Assembly: GCF_003002955.1 (NCBI RefSeq)
Contig: NZ_PVTJ01000003.1
Span: forward strand, 531,710-595,709
Origin: Glycomyces artemisiae
Lineage (GTDB): Bacteria > Actinomycetota > Actinomycetes > Mycobacteriales > Micromonosporaceae
DNA length: 64,000 nt
Direction of reading: 5' to 3'
The translations under genes were made by a program, and so were the position numbers. Below the pieces are notes generated by a model. It was not told the origin of the DNA and did no database searches. It saw only the letters and a program-made list of their open reading frames with translations. Of this stretch, positions 42,954-51,146 are shown piece by piece; the stretch's first letter is position 1; every line of letters begins with the position of its first letter.

Positions 42954-43805
42954 ATGAGGACGATCGCAGTTGCCAAGGGCGCATATGGAATCGGTTTCGG
43001 CGCGGACGGGACGACCTGGTTCACCGTGGCCGAGTGTGATCGCGTCGGGCGCATCGGCGCGGAGGGGGAGCCCGTGTACACCGAGCTGGCGGCCGGGGCG
43101 CAGCCGACCGTGCTCGCCGTCGCGCCCGACGGCGCGGCATGGTTCACCGAGTACAAGGCCGACCGCATCGGCCGCATCGGCGTCGACGGCGAGCTGAGCG
43201 AGGTGCGGCTCGCCTCAGGTGCGGGGCCGTACGGGATCGCCGTCGACCGCTCGGGCGCGGTGTGGTTCACCGAGTCCGCCGGCGACCACATCGGACGTAT
43301 CGGGCCGGACGGGGAGCTCACGCGGTTCGCGATCCCGCACACCGGTGGCTTCCCCTCGGCGATCGCGGCCGCACCGGGCGGGGACCTGTGGTTCACGCTC
43401 AACGCGGCGGCCTCGGTCGGGCGCGTCGACACCGACGGCGCCGTCACGGTGATCCCGCTTGCACTGCAAGGGGCCGCGCCGGTCGGTATCGCGGTGGGCG
43501 TCGGCAGCGTGTGGTTCGCCGACATCATGGGCGACCGCATCGGCCGCATCGACGAGGACGGCACCGTCACCGCCTTCGCGCTGGGCGAGGGCGCCAAGCC
43601 GCACGCCGTGGTCGCCGACGATGCAGGGGGCTGCTGGTTCACCGAATGGGGCGGCAACCGGATCGGGCACGTGACCGCCGAGGGCAAGATCACCGGCCAC
43701 GATCTCCCGGTCGAGAACAGCGAACCCCACGGCATCGCGATCGCCCCGGACGGAGCAGTGTGGTCCGCGCTGGAGATCGGTGAGCTCATCAGCATCGAGC
43801 GATAG
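42954..43805 (+). CDS. vgb: virginiamycin B lyase (streptogramin B hydrolase-like)
   Basis: A 283-residue seven-bladed beta-propeller. Each blade of about 40 residues repeats 'G.DG..WFTE...DRIGRI.. DG' (for example 62-76, 104-117, 187-200, 228-240). Vgb linearises type B streptogramins by breaking the thiazole-ester bond in a metal-dependent elimination that needs a Glu-x-His and a further Glu. The C-terminal SEPHGIAIAPDGAVWSALE (E257, H259, E274) probably supplies these. Its place after a UvrA-like resistance gene fits antibiotic resistance. Broad propeller homologues of other function exist. Confidence 0.82.
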   Translation: MRTIAVAKGAYGIGFGADGTTWFTVAECDRVGRIGAEGEPVYTELAAGAQPTVLAVAPDGAAWFTEYKADRIGRIGVDGELSEVRLASGAGPYGIAVDRSGAVWFTESAGDHIGRIGPDGELTRFAIPHTGGFPSAIAAAPGGDLWFTLNAAASVGRVDTDGAVTVIPLALQGAAPVGIAVGVGSVWFADIMGDRIGRIDEDGTVTAFALGEGAKPHAVVADDAGGCWFTEWGGNRIGHVTAEGKITGHDLPVENSEPHGIAIAPDGAVWSALEIGELISIER

Positions 43806-43842
43806 CTCGTGGTGCGCGGCCCGCAGCCGGGCACGCGAAGTG

Positions 43843-43889
43843 CGACGCCCGGGCCCCGGACCGTTTCACGGTCCGGGGCCCGGGCGTCG
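43843..43889. terminator. bidirectional terminator
   Basis: A 22-bp perfect stem (43843-43864 with 43868-43889) with a TTC loop between the convergent vgb and xylanase genes. Confidence 0.8.
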
Positions 43890-43902
43890 GCTCATCGGCG
43901 CC

Positions 43903-45942
43903 TCAACACGCCGGGTTGGTGTTGGTGAGGAGTCCGAGGCAGTAGGGCAGCTGGGAGTACTCCATGCCGTTCGAGGCCGGGTCCCTGCCCTGGTAGAGGT
44001 ATTGCATGTCGCACGGGTCGATCTGCATGGTCTGGTCGGGGTTCGTCCGGACCATCTCGCCGTGGCTGATGTCGTTCGTCCAGGCTCCCCCGGGGAACGA
44101 CACGTTGGCCGCTCCCGCGAACGGGTCGGACTCGCTGTCGGCCAAGGGGGTCCACTCGTCGCCGAGCGCGTCGAGGCTGTCGGCAGTCCAGGACCGGAAG
44201 TAGCGGTCGCCGCTCGCGCCGATGGCCTCGATGATGAGCAGGTACTGGTCGGTGTCGCCGACCTTGTAGAGGTTGAGCGCCTCGAACAGGCCGTTGTCGC
44301 CCGGCGATGCCATCAGCACCTGGGTGTCGCCGAAGCCGCCCGGGAACTCGTCGACCGTGGTCTGCATGCGGAAGAAGGTGTTGTTCGAATTGCTGAAGAA
44401 CATGTAGCAGTTCGCCTCGTCGCAGGTGACCCAGTAGTCGACGACGTAGCTGGAGCCCTCGTCCACGATCGGGTCATGGGCGCTGATGAAGTTCTGCGCC
44501 GCCGAAGCCGACTCGGGCGCTCCCGGGCCGTCGAGGGTCGAGAACGAGGGCAGCCCGGTCTGGTAGATCAGGTACCACTGGTCGTCGGGCTCGAAGTAGA
44601 ACACCTGCGGCGCGGCCCGGTAGCCGCCGCCGACGGCCGTCGTGGTGAGGTGGAGCTGCTCGGCGTCCCCCGCTTCGGACCAGTCCGAGAAGCCGCCGAA
44701 GTAGGTCAGCGACCAACCGCCGCCGGTGTCGGCGGTCGTCGCGTAGACGTGGTATTGACCGTCCACGTTGACCACCGACGGGTCCTTGATCGAGACCAGC
44801 TGCCGGTCGGGGGCGGTCTGCTGCTGGTCGACCAGTTCGCCCGTCGACTCCCACTCGAAGGTCTCCGGCAGCGCCTGGTCCTGCTCGGGCTCACCGGTCG
44901 GCTCATCGCTCGGGGCGGCCGAGTTCAGGACTTCGAGGACGGCGTCGTACGCCTCCTTCTTCTGGTAGGCGTCGTCGAACAGCAGCGGCGTGTCGTCGCC
45001 GCGCCACGAGTACTTGTCGGTGATGCCCCAGGTCGTGATGCCGTTGCAGCGATCGACCGCCACGCAGGCCTCGGTCACGGTCCGGTACACGTCGGCCTGG
45101 GCCGAGCCCGATCCGCCGACGTCCAGCTCGGTGATCTCGACGTCGACGCCGAGCGCTGCGAAGCGTTCGAGGTTGGCCTGGTAGGTGCTCAGGTTCGAGT
45201 CGGTGCTGAGGTGGGACTGGAAGCCGACGCAGTCGATCGGCACGCCTCGGGCGAGGAAGTCCTCGACCATCGCGTAGATCCCGTCGCTCTTGGCGTTGAT
45301 GCCGTCGGTGTTGTAGTCGTTGTAGCAGAGCCTCGCGTCGGGGTCGGCGGCGTCGGCGGCGCGGAACGCCTCCTCGATCCAGCCGTCGCCGAGCTGCTGC
45401 TGGAGGTTCGACTGGCGGCGGCTGCCGTCCTCTTCGAACGCTTCGTTGACCACGTCCCAGGACGAGATCCGGCCCTGGTAGTGGCCCGCGACGCCCGCGA
45501 TGTGGTCGGTCATGGCCTGGCGCAGGTCGTCTCCGGTCAGGCCCTGGACCCAGCCGGGTTGCTGGGCGTGCCACACGAGGGTGTGGCCGCGCACTTCCAT
45601 CCCGTTCGCTTCAGCGTGGGCGACCAGCGTGTCGCCGCCGCTGAAGTTGAACTGGCCGCGGTTCGGCTCGGTCGCGTCCCACTTCATGGCGTTCTCGGCC
45701 ACGATGCTGTTGAACTCGGCGTTCAGCGTGTCCGCGTACTGGGTCTCGCCCAGGAAGTTCGGGGCGATGGCCGCGCCGAAGTAGCGGCCGCTCTGGGCCG
45801 CCGCCCCGCCGAGTGTGTCGGCGGCCTGCGCGGTGTTGGCGAAGATCAGCGCGCCGGCCCCGGTGAGGCCGACCGCCAGTGTCACCGCCAGCGCGGTGCG
45901 GGCGCCGCGGCGTGTCCTCCGTCGGGGAGGAATGGGTTTCAT
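43903..45942 (-). CDS. bifunctional GH10 xylanase - GH62 arabinofuranosidase
   Basis: A 679-residue secreted enzyme. The signal peptide (1-40) contains RRRTRRG and ends in AQA. The GH10 domain (about 42-345) has acid/base Glu167 in SWDVVNEAF and nucleophile Glu272 in EITELDV. A short acidic linker (about 346-366, DEPTGEPEQDQ) joins it to a GH62 domain (about 367-679) with VYATTADTGG, FEALNLYKVG and [15 protein letters not shown]. One chain can thus cut the xylan backbone and remove arabinose branches. No carbohydrate-binding module is attached. The ATG has AAGGAGT four bases upstream. It is the second gene of a two-gene operon. Confidence 0.93.
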   Translation of the reverse strand: MKPIPPRRRTRRGARTALAVTLAVGLTGAGALIFANTAQAADTLGGAAAQSGRYFGAAIAPNFLGETQYADTLNAEFNSIVAENAMKWDATEPNRGQFNFSGGDTLVAHAEANGMEVRGHTLVWHAQQPGWVQGLTGDDLRQAMTDHIAGVAGHYQGRISSWDVVNEAFEEDGSRRQSNLQQQLGDGWIEEAFRAADAADPDARLCYNDYNTDGINAKSDGIYAMVEDFLARGVPIDCVGFQSHLSTDSNLSTYQANLERFAALGVDVEITELDVGGSGSAQADVYRTVTEACVAVDRCNGITTWGITDKYSWRGDDTPLLFDDAYQKKEAYDAVLEVLNSAAPSDEPTGEPEQDQALPETFEWESTGELVDQQQTAPDRQLVSIKDPSVVNVDGQYHVYATTADTGGGWSLTYFGGFSDWSEAGDAEQLHLTTTAVGGGYRAAPQVFYFEPDDQWYLIYQTGLPSFSTLDGPGAPESASAAQNFISAHDPIVDEGSSYVVDYWVTCDEANCYMFFSNSNNTFFRMQTTVDEFPGGFGDTQVLMASPGDNGLFEALNLYKVGDTDQYLLIIEAIGASGDRYFRSWTADSLDALGDEWTPLADSESDPFAGAANVSFPGGAWTNDISHGEMVRTNPDQTMQIDPCDMQYLYQGRDPASNGMEYSQLPYCLGLLTNTNPAC

Positions 45943-46030
45943 CGGTACTCCTTCTGCTGGTTGGCTTCCCGAGCGCGCCCATACCGGGTGGGTGGGCTCG
46001 GTGCGGCGGATTCGCCGCCGGTCCTGCGGG

Positions 46031-46945
46031 TCAGTCGAGTTCGGCTTCCCAGACGATGCCGCCGCCGGAGGCGTCGTCCGCGAGCCGGTCGCGGGCGGCG
46101 GTGTCGCCGTAGAGGCTCCATCGCATCCAGTCCAGGCTGGTGGCGACGGTCTGGTCGTAGGTCGCGCCGTTCCAGATGTACTCGTCGTGGCCCTGGCCGG
46201 TGTGCGTCATGAACGCCTTCGGGGTGGGGAGCTCGCCGTATGCCTGGCGCGCCAGGTCGTAGTCGCAGACCGGGTCCTGGTCGCCGTGGACGAACAGGAC
46301 CTTGGCGGCGACCGCGCCGGTCGGGTCGCCCATGTCCACGGTGGCGTACGGGATCGCGGCGGTGACCCGCTCGTCGGGCCAGGCGGTGAGGATTCCGTGG
46401 GTGGTCATGCCGCCCAGGGAGTGTCCGGCGGCTCCGACGCCGTTGGCGGTGTCCATGTGGCCGGCGAACATGTCGTCGCCCTCGTTCAGGGCCAGGGTGC
46501 GGGTGATGACCTCGGCGACGTCGAGCGACTGGTTGCCGTTGTAGACGTCGCCGACGTTCCCCTCGGTGCCGGAGGAGGTGGTGGGGAAGACCGGTGCCGG
46601 GACGATGAATCCGGCCTCGGCCAGCGGGCGGATCATGACGCCGTAGCTCTCCGGATTGCCGCCCAGCCCGTGGCTCCATTCGACCACCGGGAAGGCGCCG
46701 TCGGCTATCGGGGCGTCGCGCACGGGATCGCCGCCGGGCGAGCCGGTCGTCGGGTAGAAGATGCGGGTGACGAGGCTGCGGTCGCCTCGGCTCCAGGCGA
46801 ACTCGCGCACGCCGAGGGCGAACGGCTCGGTCGGCGCGGTGGCGGTCGGAGCCGGTTCGGCCAGTGCGGAGGGAAGGACGGAGCCGCCTGCGACGGCGGC
46901 TCCCAGCGCCCCCAACCCCAGCACTCCGCGTCTTGTGATTGACAT
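46031..46945 (-). CDS. Tat-exported alpha/beta hydrolase of the xylan operon
   Basis: A 304-residue serine hydrolase. The Tat signal SITRRGVLGLGAL ends at about residue 30. The nucleophile is Ser176 in GHSLGGM, an acid is probably in FVHGDQDPVCDY, and His is in HTGQGHDEYIW. The oxyanion region is WSHGLGGNPESYG. It resembles the dienelactone-hydrolase/PAF-acetylhydrolase/cutinase-like group. As it precedes the xylanase in one operon, an esterase acting on acetyl or feruloyl groups of xylan is an attractive inference, but not proven by motif. Confidence 0.8.
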   Translation of the reverse strand: MSITRRGVLGLGALGAAVAGGSVLPSALAEPAPTATAPTEPFALGVREFAWSRGDRSLVTRIFYPTTGSPGGDPVRDAPIADGAFPVVEWSHGLGGNPESYGVMIRPLAEAGFIVPAPVFPTTSSGTEGNVGDVYNGNQSLDVAEVITRTLALNEGDDMFAGHMDTANGVGAAGHSLGGMTTHGILTAWPDERVTAAIPYATVDMGDPTGAVAAKVLFVHGDQDPVCDYDLARQAYGELPTPKAFMTHTGQGHDEYIWNGATYDQTVATSLDWMRWSLYGDTAARDRLADDASGGGIVWEAELD

Positions 46946-47087
46946 CGATGACTCCTTCGCCGATCGTGGGGAGCCGCCGGTCGCCCGGCGGTGCTCTCCG
47001 GACCGTGCGATCGAGTGCGGAGAGGTGCCGACCGGTACCGGGAAGGACGACGGCTCACTGCTGGCACGGCCACGGAGCTGATCTTGT

Positions 47088-47117
47088 CCGAAACTTTCGG
47101 TGACATCACCGAAACTT
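47088..47117. promoter_or_regulatory. xylan-type operator CCGAAACTTTCGG plus half-site
   Basis: CCGAAACTTTCGG (47088-47100) is a palindrome around a central C, with a second CCGAAACTT at 47109-47117. The GAAAnTTTC core is the element described upstream of streptomycete xylanase genes. It lies just downstream of the leftward promoter, in the transcribed leader. Confidence 0.65.
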
Positions 47118-47129
47118 ACAACGCCTCGA

Positions 47130-47158
47130 ACTATAGAGATCCTTCGATATCATGTCAA
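47130..47158 (-). promoter_or_regulatory. promoter of the xylan operon
   Basis: Minus strand: TTGACA (47158-47153), 17-base spacer, TATAGT (47135-47130), followed by TCGA. It is a near-consensus sigma-70 promoter with the same CTCTATAGTTCGA core as the GH62 promoter at 11905-11933. Confidence 0.75.
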
Positions 47159-47273
47159 GTCTCCCGATACGGACAAATGCCGTGGCGTCCGCGACCATGC
47201 GGACCCGCGCCGATTCCGGATCGCGCGCCCGTGCGCCGTCGAGCCTCGACCTTGATGAGGACGGCACCTCATC

Positions 47274-47307
47274 GTGCAGAACTGCTAGCGTTCTTGCAGA
47301 ACTGCAA
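47274..47307. promoter_or_regulatory. two operators of the XRE-cupin regulator
   Basis: GTGCAGAACTGCTA (47274-47287) and TTGCAGAACTGCAA (47294-47307) are spaced exactly 20 bases apart, two helical turns. The second is a perfect TTGCAG/CTGCAA palindrome. They lie 50-83 bases upstream of the gene. Confidence 0.6.
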
Positions 47308-47356
47308 ACTGATGCCAGCAGCCGGCTCATTGCGGAGCACTGCGGAGGGAGCCGTG

Positions 47357-47926
47357 ATGGACGACGAACAGGTCCTCGACGCCGTCGGGGCCCGCCTCCG
47401 CGGCTTCCGCCGAACGCTGGGGTTGAGCCTGGCCGAACTGGCCGACCGCAGCGGCATCTCCGCGAGCACGATCTCGCGGCTCGAACGCGGCCTGGTCCGC
47501 CCCGGACTGGAGCAGCTCCTCCCACTCGCGCGGGTCTACGGCCTTCCGCTTGACGAACTCGTCGCCGCCCCCCGTGTCGGCGACCCCCGCGTCCATCTCA
47601 AGGCGATCCGCAGGCACGGCTTGACGTACATCCCGCTCGGCGTCCACGGGGGCGCCCTCCAAGCATTCAAGGTGATCTACCCACCGGCATCGAACGCCCG
47701 AGCCCCCCGATACAACACCCATCCGGGACGCGAGTGGTTCTACGTTCTCGACGGCTCGGTCAACCTCGCCCTGGCCGACAGCCGCACCGTGCTCAAAGCC
47801 GGCGAAGCCGCCGAGTTCGACACCATGACACCCCACTGGATCGCCAACGCCCGCGACGACCGGCCCGCCGAGACCATCGCCATCTACGGCCCGCAAGGCG
47901 AACGGATCCACCTGACCGGTCCATGA
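47357..47926 (+). CDS. XRE-family regulator with cupin sensor domain
   Basis: A 189-residue protein: helix-turn-helix at about residues 12-66 (GLSLAELADRSGISASTISRLERG) and a C-terminal cupin (about 85-185) with H-P-G-R-E-W-F-Y-V-L-x-G, the metal-binding first cupin motif, and PHWIAN in the second. Such regulators sense small ligands and control neighbouring genes. A GGAGGGAG site precedes the ATG. The same TTGCAG-N2-CTGCAA palindrome occurs upstream of this gene (twice) and of the next hydrolase gene, indicating autoregulation and a local regulon. Confidence 0.9.
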   Translation: MDDEQVLDAVGARLRGFRRTLGLSLAELADRSGISASTISRLERGLVRPGLEQLLPLARVYGLPLDELVAAPRVGDPRVHLKAIRRHGLTYIPLGVHGGALQAFKVIYPPASNARAPRYNTHPGREWFYVLDGSVNLALADSRTVLKAGEAAEFDTMTPHWIANARDDRPAETIAIYGPQGERIHLTGP

Positions 47927-47960
47927 CTCGGCCGCGGCACGGCGGTGCGCCGGGCAGGAT

Positions 47961-47974
47961 TTGCAGTTCTGCAA
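47961..47974. promoter_or_regulatory. XRE-cupin operator before the hydrolase gene
   Basis: TTGCAGTTCTGCAA is the same palindrome as at 47294-47307 with the centre inverted. It sits in the 90-base gap between the regulator and the hydrolase gene. Confidence 0.6.
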
Positions 47975-48016
47975 GGAACCTGGCCGATATGGGCGCCTCC
48001 CGGCGAAGGTGGGGGC

Positions 48017-49063
48017 ATGACGACGAAGCGAATCACCCGGCGCCACGCGCTTTCGGCCGCCGCCGGGCTGGGAGCGGGGACCCTGCTCGGCATCCCCCTG
48101 GGCACGACGTTCACGACCACGGAGGAACCTTCCGGCGAAGCAGACGGCGCGACAGGCCGATACGACGACGCGACCCGCGACGACCACGAGTTCAACCGCT
48201 TGTTCGAGCACCGGTTCGACGAGGTGCAAGGCGTGTCCATGCACTCGGTCACCGGCGGGGAGGGACCGGGGATGGTGCTGCTGCACGGCTGGCCGCAGAG
48301 CTGGTACGCCTGGCGCGACGTCCTCCCCGCGCTCGCACGGCACCACACGGTCTACGCGGTCGACCTGCCCGGACTCGGCGACAGCACGGGGACGCCCACC
48401 GGCTTCGACAAGAGGACGCTCGCGGCATACGTCCACGCCCTGGTGCAGGATCATCTGCGACTCGACCGCATCGCGCTGGTCGCCCACGACCTCGGCGCGG
48501 GAGTCGGATTCCAGTACGCCGCCCAGTACCCCCAGTCCGTGGACCGGTACGTGCACATGGACTACCCGCTGCCCAGCACCGAGCACCTGCCCGCTGATCA
48601 GTACCGCACGTTCTCCTGGCACATGGCGTTCAACAGCCAGCCGTCCATTCCGGAGCAGATCGTCGACGACCCCGAAGACGTCCGCGACTACCTCACCGAG
48701 TTCTACACCCAGGTCGCCCATGGAGGATCAGCCTTCGGCGGCGACCGGACGACACCGCCGTTCAGCGCGGCGCGAATCGACGAGTACCACCGCACCTACT
48801 CCCGCCCGGAGGTCCTCAGCAACGGCTTCGAACTCTACCGCTCGCTGGGCCGAGATCAGATCGACAACTCCGCCGCCGAACCCGTCTCGGTGCCGACGAT
48901 GCTGCTCACGGCCGAAGGGTCCCTCAGCAACACCGAGCCGACCGTGGCTCCATTGCTCAACGAGCTTCGCAGCGCAGTCGAGATTCCAAAAGCCGGGCAC
49001 TGGCTCGCAGAGGAGAACGCCGAGGCCGTAGCCCAAGAGGTGCTTGCCTTCACAACCGAATGA
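48017..49063 (+). CDS. Tat-exported alpha/beta hydrolase (epoxide hydrolase / dehalogenase type)
   Basis: A 348-residue protein with a Tat signal (TKRITRRHALSAAAG). The alpha/beta-hydrolase fold has the oxyanion motif HGWPQSW at 90-96 and Asp158 as nucleophile in VAHDLGAGVG. The final His is in KAGHWLAEE. An Asp nucleophile instead of Ser points to epoxide hydrolases or halo-acid/alkane dehalogenases; substrate unknown. The start ATG follows GGTGGGGGC. A TTGCAG-N2-CTGCAA operator upstream links it to the XRE-cupin regulator. No membrane anchor is seen apart from the signal. Confidence 0.85.
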   Translation: MTTKRITRRHALSAAAGLGAGTLLGIPLGTTFTTTEEPSGEADGATGRYDDATRDDHEFNRLFEHRFDEVQGVSMHSVTGGEGPGMVLLHGWPQSWYAWRDVLPALARHHTVYAVDLPGLGDSTGTPTGFDKRTLAAYVHALVQDHLRLDRIALVAHDLGAGVGFQYAAQYPQSVDRYVHMDYPLPSTEHLPADQYRTFSWHMAFNSQPSIPEQIVDDPEDVRDYLTEFYTQVAHGGSAFGGDRTTPPFSAARIDEYHRTYSRPEVLSNGFELYRSLGRDQIDNSAAEPVSVPTMLLTAEGSLSNTEPTVAPLLNELRSAVEIPKAGHWLAEENAEAVAQEVLAFTTE

Positions 49064-49167
49064 GGTCGCGGTCCTGGATGGTTCCACAAGAGCCGATTGT
49101 CGCCCGGTAACTCCGCTACAGCACCGGACGCATACGAAACCACCGGGAACATCATCGATCGCGATCG

Positions 49168-50094
49168 TCACTCCGCGCCCTGCGGTCCCCGAGGTTCTGT
49201 GGAGTTGGGTCGCAGGTGGTGCTGCGGAGTGAGGGTCCCGGCTTCGGAGTCGCGGATGGTGGTGGCTCGCCAGCTTGCGAGCATGCGCAGAGCGGCGTCG
49301 GAGTCGGGGTCGGCGGCGGTGTAGACGAAGACGGTCTGGGTCTGGTCTTCCTGGAGGGTGAACGCCTCCCATTCGATGGTGAGGGCGCCGACGACGGGAT
49401 GCTGGAAGCGCTTGGTGCCCGAGGTGCGGCCCTGGGGTGCGGGGCGGGCCCACCAGGTGCGGAATTCGGTGCTGGTGGTGGCGAGTTCGCGTACGAGCGC
49501 GGCGATCTGCTGGTCGCGGGGTCTGGCGGAGGCTTCGAGCTGGAGCACGCCGACGAGCTCGGCTGCGATCTGGGCCCAGTCGATGTAGAGGTCGCGGGCG
49601 GCGGGGTCGGTGAAGATCCAGCGGAGCAGGTTGCGGTCGTCGGGTGCTCGGGCGGGGAAGTCGGCGAGGAGGGCCCAGGCGAGGTCATTGCCGTCGAGGA
49701 CTTCCATGCGGGGGCCGAGGACGAACGCGGGCTGGTTGTCGAAGGTGCGGATCATCTTGCGGATGCCGGGGCGAACGGCGGGCAGGCCCGGGTCGCCCGC
49801 GCCGGGGCCGGTGGCGGGGCGGGCGAGATTGTACAGGTAGTCGCGTTCGGCCTCGTCGAGCCGCAGGGTCCGGGCGATCGCGCCGAGCACTTGCTCCGAG
49901 GGCGTCACGGGCCGTCCCTGCTCAAGGCGCACGTACCAGTCGAGGCTGACTCCGGCAAGGAACGCGACCTCCTCGCGGCGCAGCCCGGGGACGCGCCTGG
50001 TCCCGGTGGCTTCGATGCCGGCCGTCTCCGGGGAGACTTCGGCGCGTTTGCGGGTCAGGAAGGCGCTGAGCAGTTCGTTTCTCCTGGCGGCCAT
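49168..50094 (-). CDS. XRE-family regulator with MmyB-like ligand domain
   Basis: A 308-residue regulator: N-terminal helix-turn-helix (about 30-85, RREEVAFLAGVSLDWYVRLEQGR) followed by an MmyB-like transcription regulator ligand-binding domain (about 105-275), with typical NDLAWALLADF and WARPAPQGRTSGTKRFQHPVVGALTIEWEAF. This family usually lies divergent to an SDR or oxidoreductase gene that it controls, and that arrangement is present here (SDR at 50254). The ATG at 50094 has GGGGG just upstream. Confidence 0.9.
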   Translation of the reverse strand: MAARRNELLSAFLTRKRAEVSPETAGIEATGTRRVPGLRREEVAFLAGVSLDWYVRLEQGRPVTPSEQVLGAIARTLRLDEAERDYLYNLARPATGPGAGDPGLPAVRPGIRKMIRTFDNQPAFVLGPRMEVLDGNDLAWALLADFPARAPDDRNLLRWIFTDPAARDLYIDWAQIAAELVGVLQLEASARPRDQQIAALVRELATTSTEFRTWWARPAPQGRTSGTKRFQHPVVGALTIEWEAFTLQEDQTQTVFVYTAADPDSDAALRMLASWRATTIRDSEAGTLTPQHHLRPNSTEPRGPQGAE

Positions 50095-50253
50095 CCCCCG
50101 ATTGTCCTCCGAACGCGCAGCGGGATCCACGATCCCGGGTAGGACGCCCGGTCCTAGGGTGTTTCGACCTCTTCCGGGCCTCTGACCTGGGCGGTAGCGT
50201 CGGCGCGGTCCGACCGGGACCCCGGTCGGCTACTGCGAGAGAAAGGCACCACC

Positions 50254-51087
50254 GTGCTCACCTGGTTCATCACCGGCGCTTCGAGGGGATTCGGACGCGC
50301 CGTCGCGCTGGAGGCGCTGCGCCGCGGCGACCGGGTCGTGGCGACCGCCCGCGACACCGACGACCTCGACGACATCGTCCGGGCGGGCGGGGACCGCGTC
50401 CTGGCCGCGGCGCTCGACGTGACCGACCCCGCGCAGGTGGCCGCGGCGACCGGTGCGGCGCTGGAGCGGTTCGGGGCGGTGGACGTGCTGTTCAACAACG
50501 CCGGGATCGGCTACTTCGCCGCAGTCGAGGAGAGCGACGAGGCCGAGGTCCGCCGGATGGTGGAGATCAACGTCTTCGGCCTGGCGGCGGTCACCAACGC
50601 GCTCCTTCCGGCGATGCGCGAGCGCCGTTCGGGCACCGTCCTGAACGTGTCCTCGGTCGGCGGCGTGCGGTCCTTCCCTGCCGTGGGCTGGTACAACGCC
50701 ACCAAGTTCGCCGTCGAGGGGCTCTCGGAGGCGCTCGACCAGGAGGTGGCGCCGCTCGGCATCCGCGTGGTCCTGGTCGAGCCCAGCGGGTTCGCGACGG
50801 ACTGGGCCGGGTCCTCCGCTGCCGAGGTCGCGCCCGAGCGCGAGATCGCCGACTACGACCAGACGGCCGGGGCCCAGCGGCGATCCTTCCGCGACACCGC
50901 AGGCAAGGAGGCCGGGGACCCCGAGCTCGCAGCGGTCGCCATTGTGGACGTCGCATACGACGAGCACCCGCCAAAGCGCCTGCCGCTGGGGAACTTCGCC
51001 TACGACGGCCTGCTGGAAAAGCTCGACGCCGTCCGCGCCGACGTGGCGCCGCGCGAAGCCGTCAGCCGCGGCGCCGACCGAGCCTGA
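50254..51087 (+). CDS. short-chain dehydrogenase/reductase
   Basis: A 277-residue classical SDR: TGASRGFG cofactor loop at residues 7-14, NNAG near 89-92, catalytic Ser in NVSSVGG and YNATK (Tyr-x3-Lys) near 153. The start is GTG. It is probably controlled by the divergent MmyB-type regulator, a pairing seen widely in actinomycetes. The substrate is unknown. Confidence 0.9.
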   Translation: MLTWFITGASRGFGRAVALEALRRGDRVVATARDTDDLDDIVRAGGDRVLAAALDVTDPAQVAAATGAALERFGAVDVLFNNAGIGYFAAVEESDEAEVRRMVEINVFGLAAVTNALLPAMRERRSGTVLNVSSVGGVRSFPAVGWYNATKFAVEGLSEALDQEVAPLGIRVVLVEPSGFATDWAGSSAAEVAPEREIADYDQTAGAQRRSFRDTAGKEAGDPELAAVAIVDVAYDEHPPKRLPLGNFAYDGLLEKLDAVRADVAPREAVSRGADRA

Positions 51088-51146
51088 CACCAATCCGGGA
51101 GCGGCGGCGCTCGCCGCTCCCCACGACCGAACACCGGGAGACCGCC

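Larger units (their letters stand above)
46946..47356. other. 411-base divergent control region of the xylan operon and XRE-cupin gene
   Basis: The region holds the leftward promoter (47130-47158), a CCGAAA-C-TTTCGG palindrome and half-site (47088-47117), and two TTGCAGAACTGCAA-type sites (47274-47307) near the XRE gene. The part 46970-47085 shows nothing else definite. Confidence 0.6.

Noticed and set aside
49156..49167. CGATCGCGATCG palindrome
   Set aside because: A simple GC-rich palindrome next to the stop codon of the XRE gene, without arms beyond 12 bases; expected by chance at this base composition.
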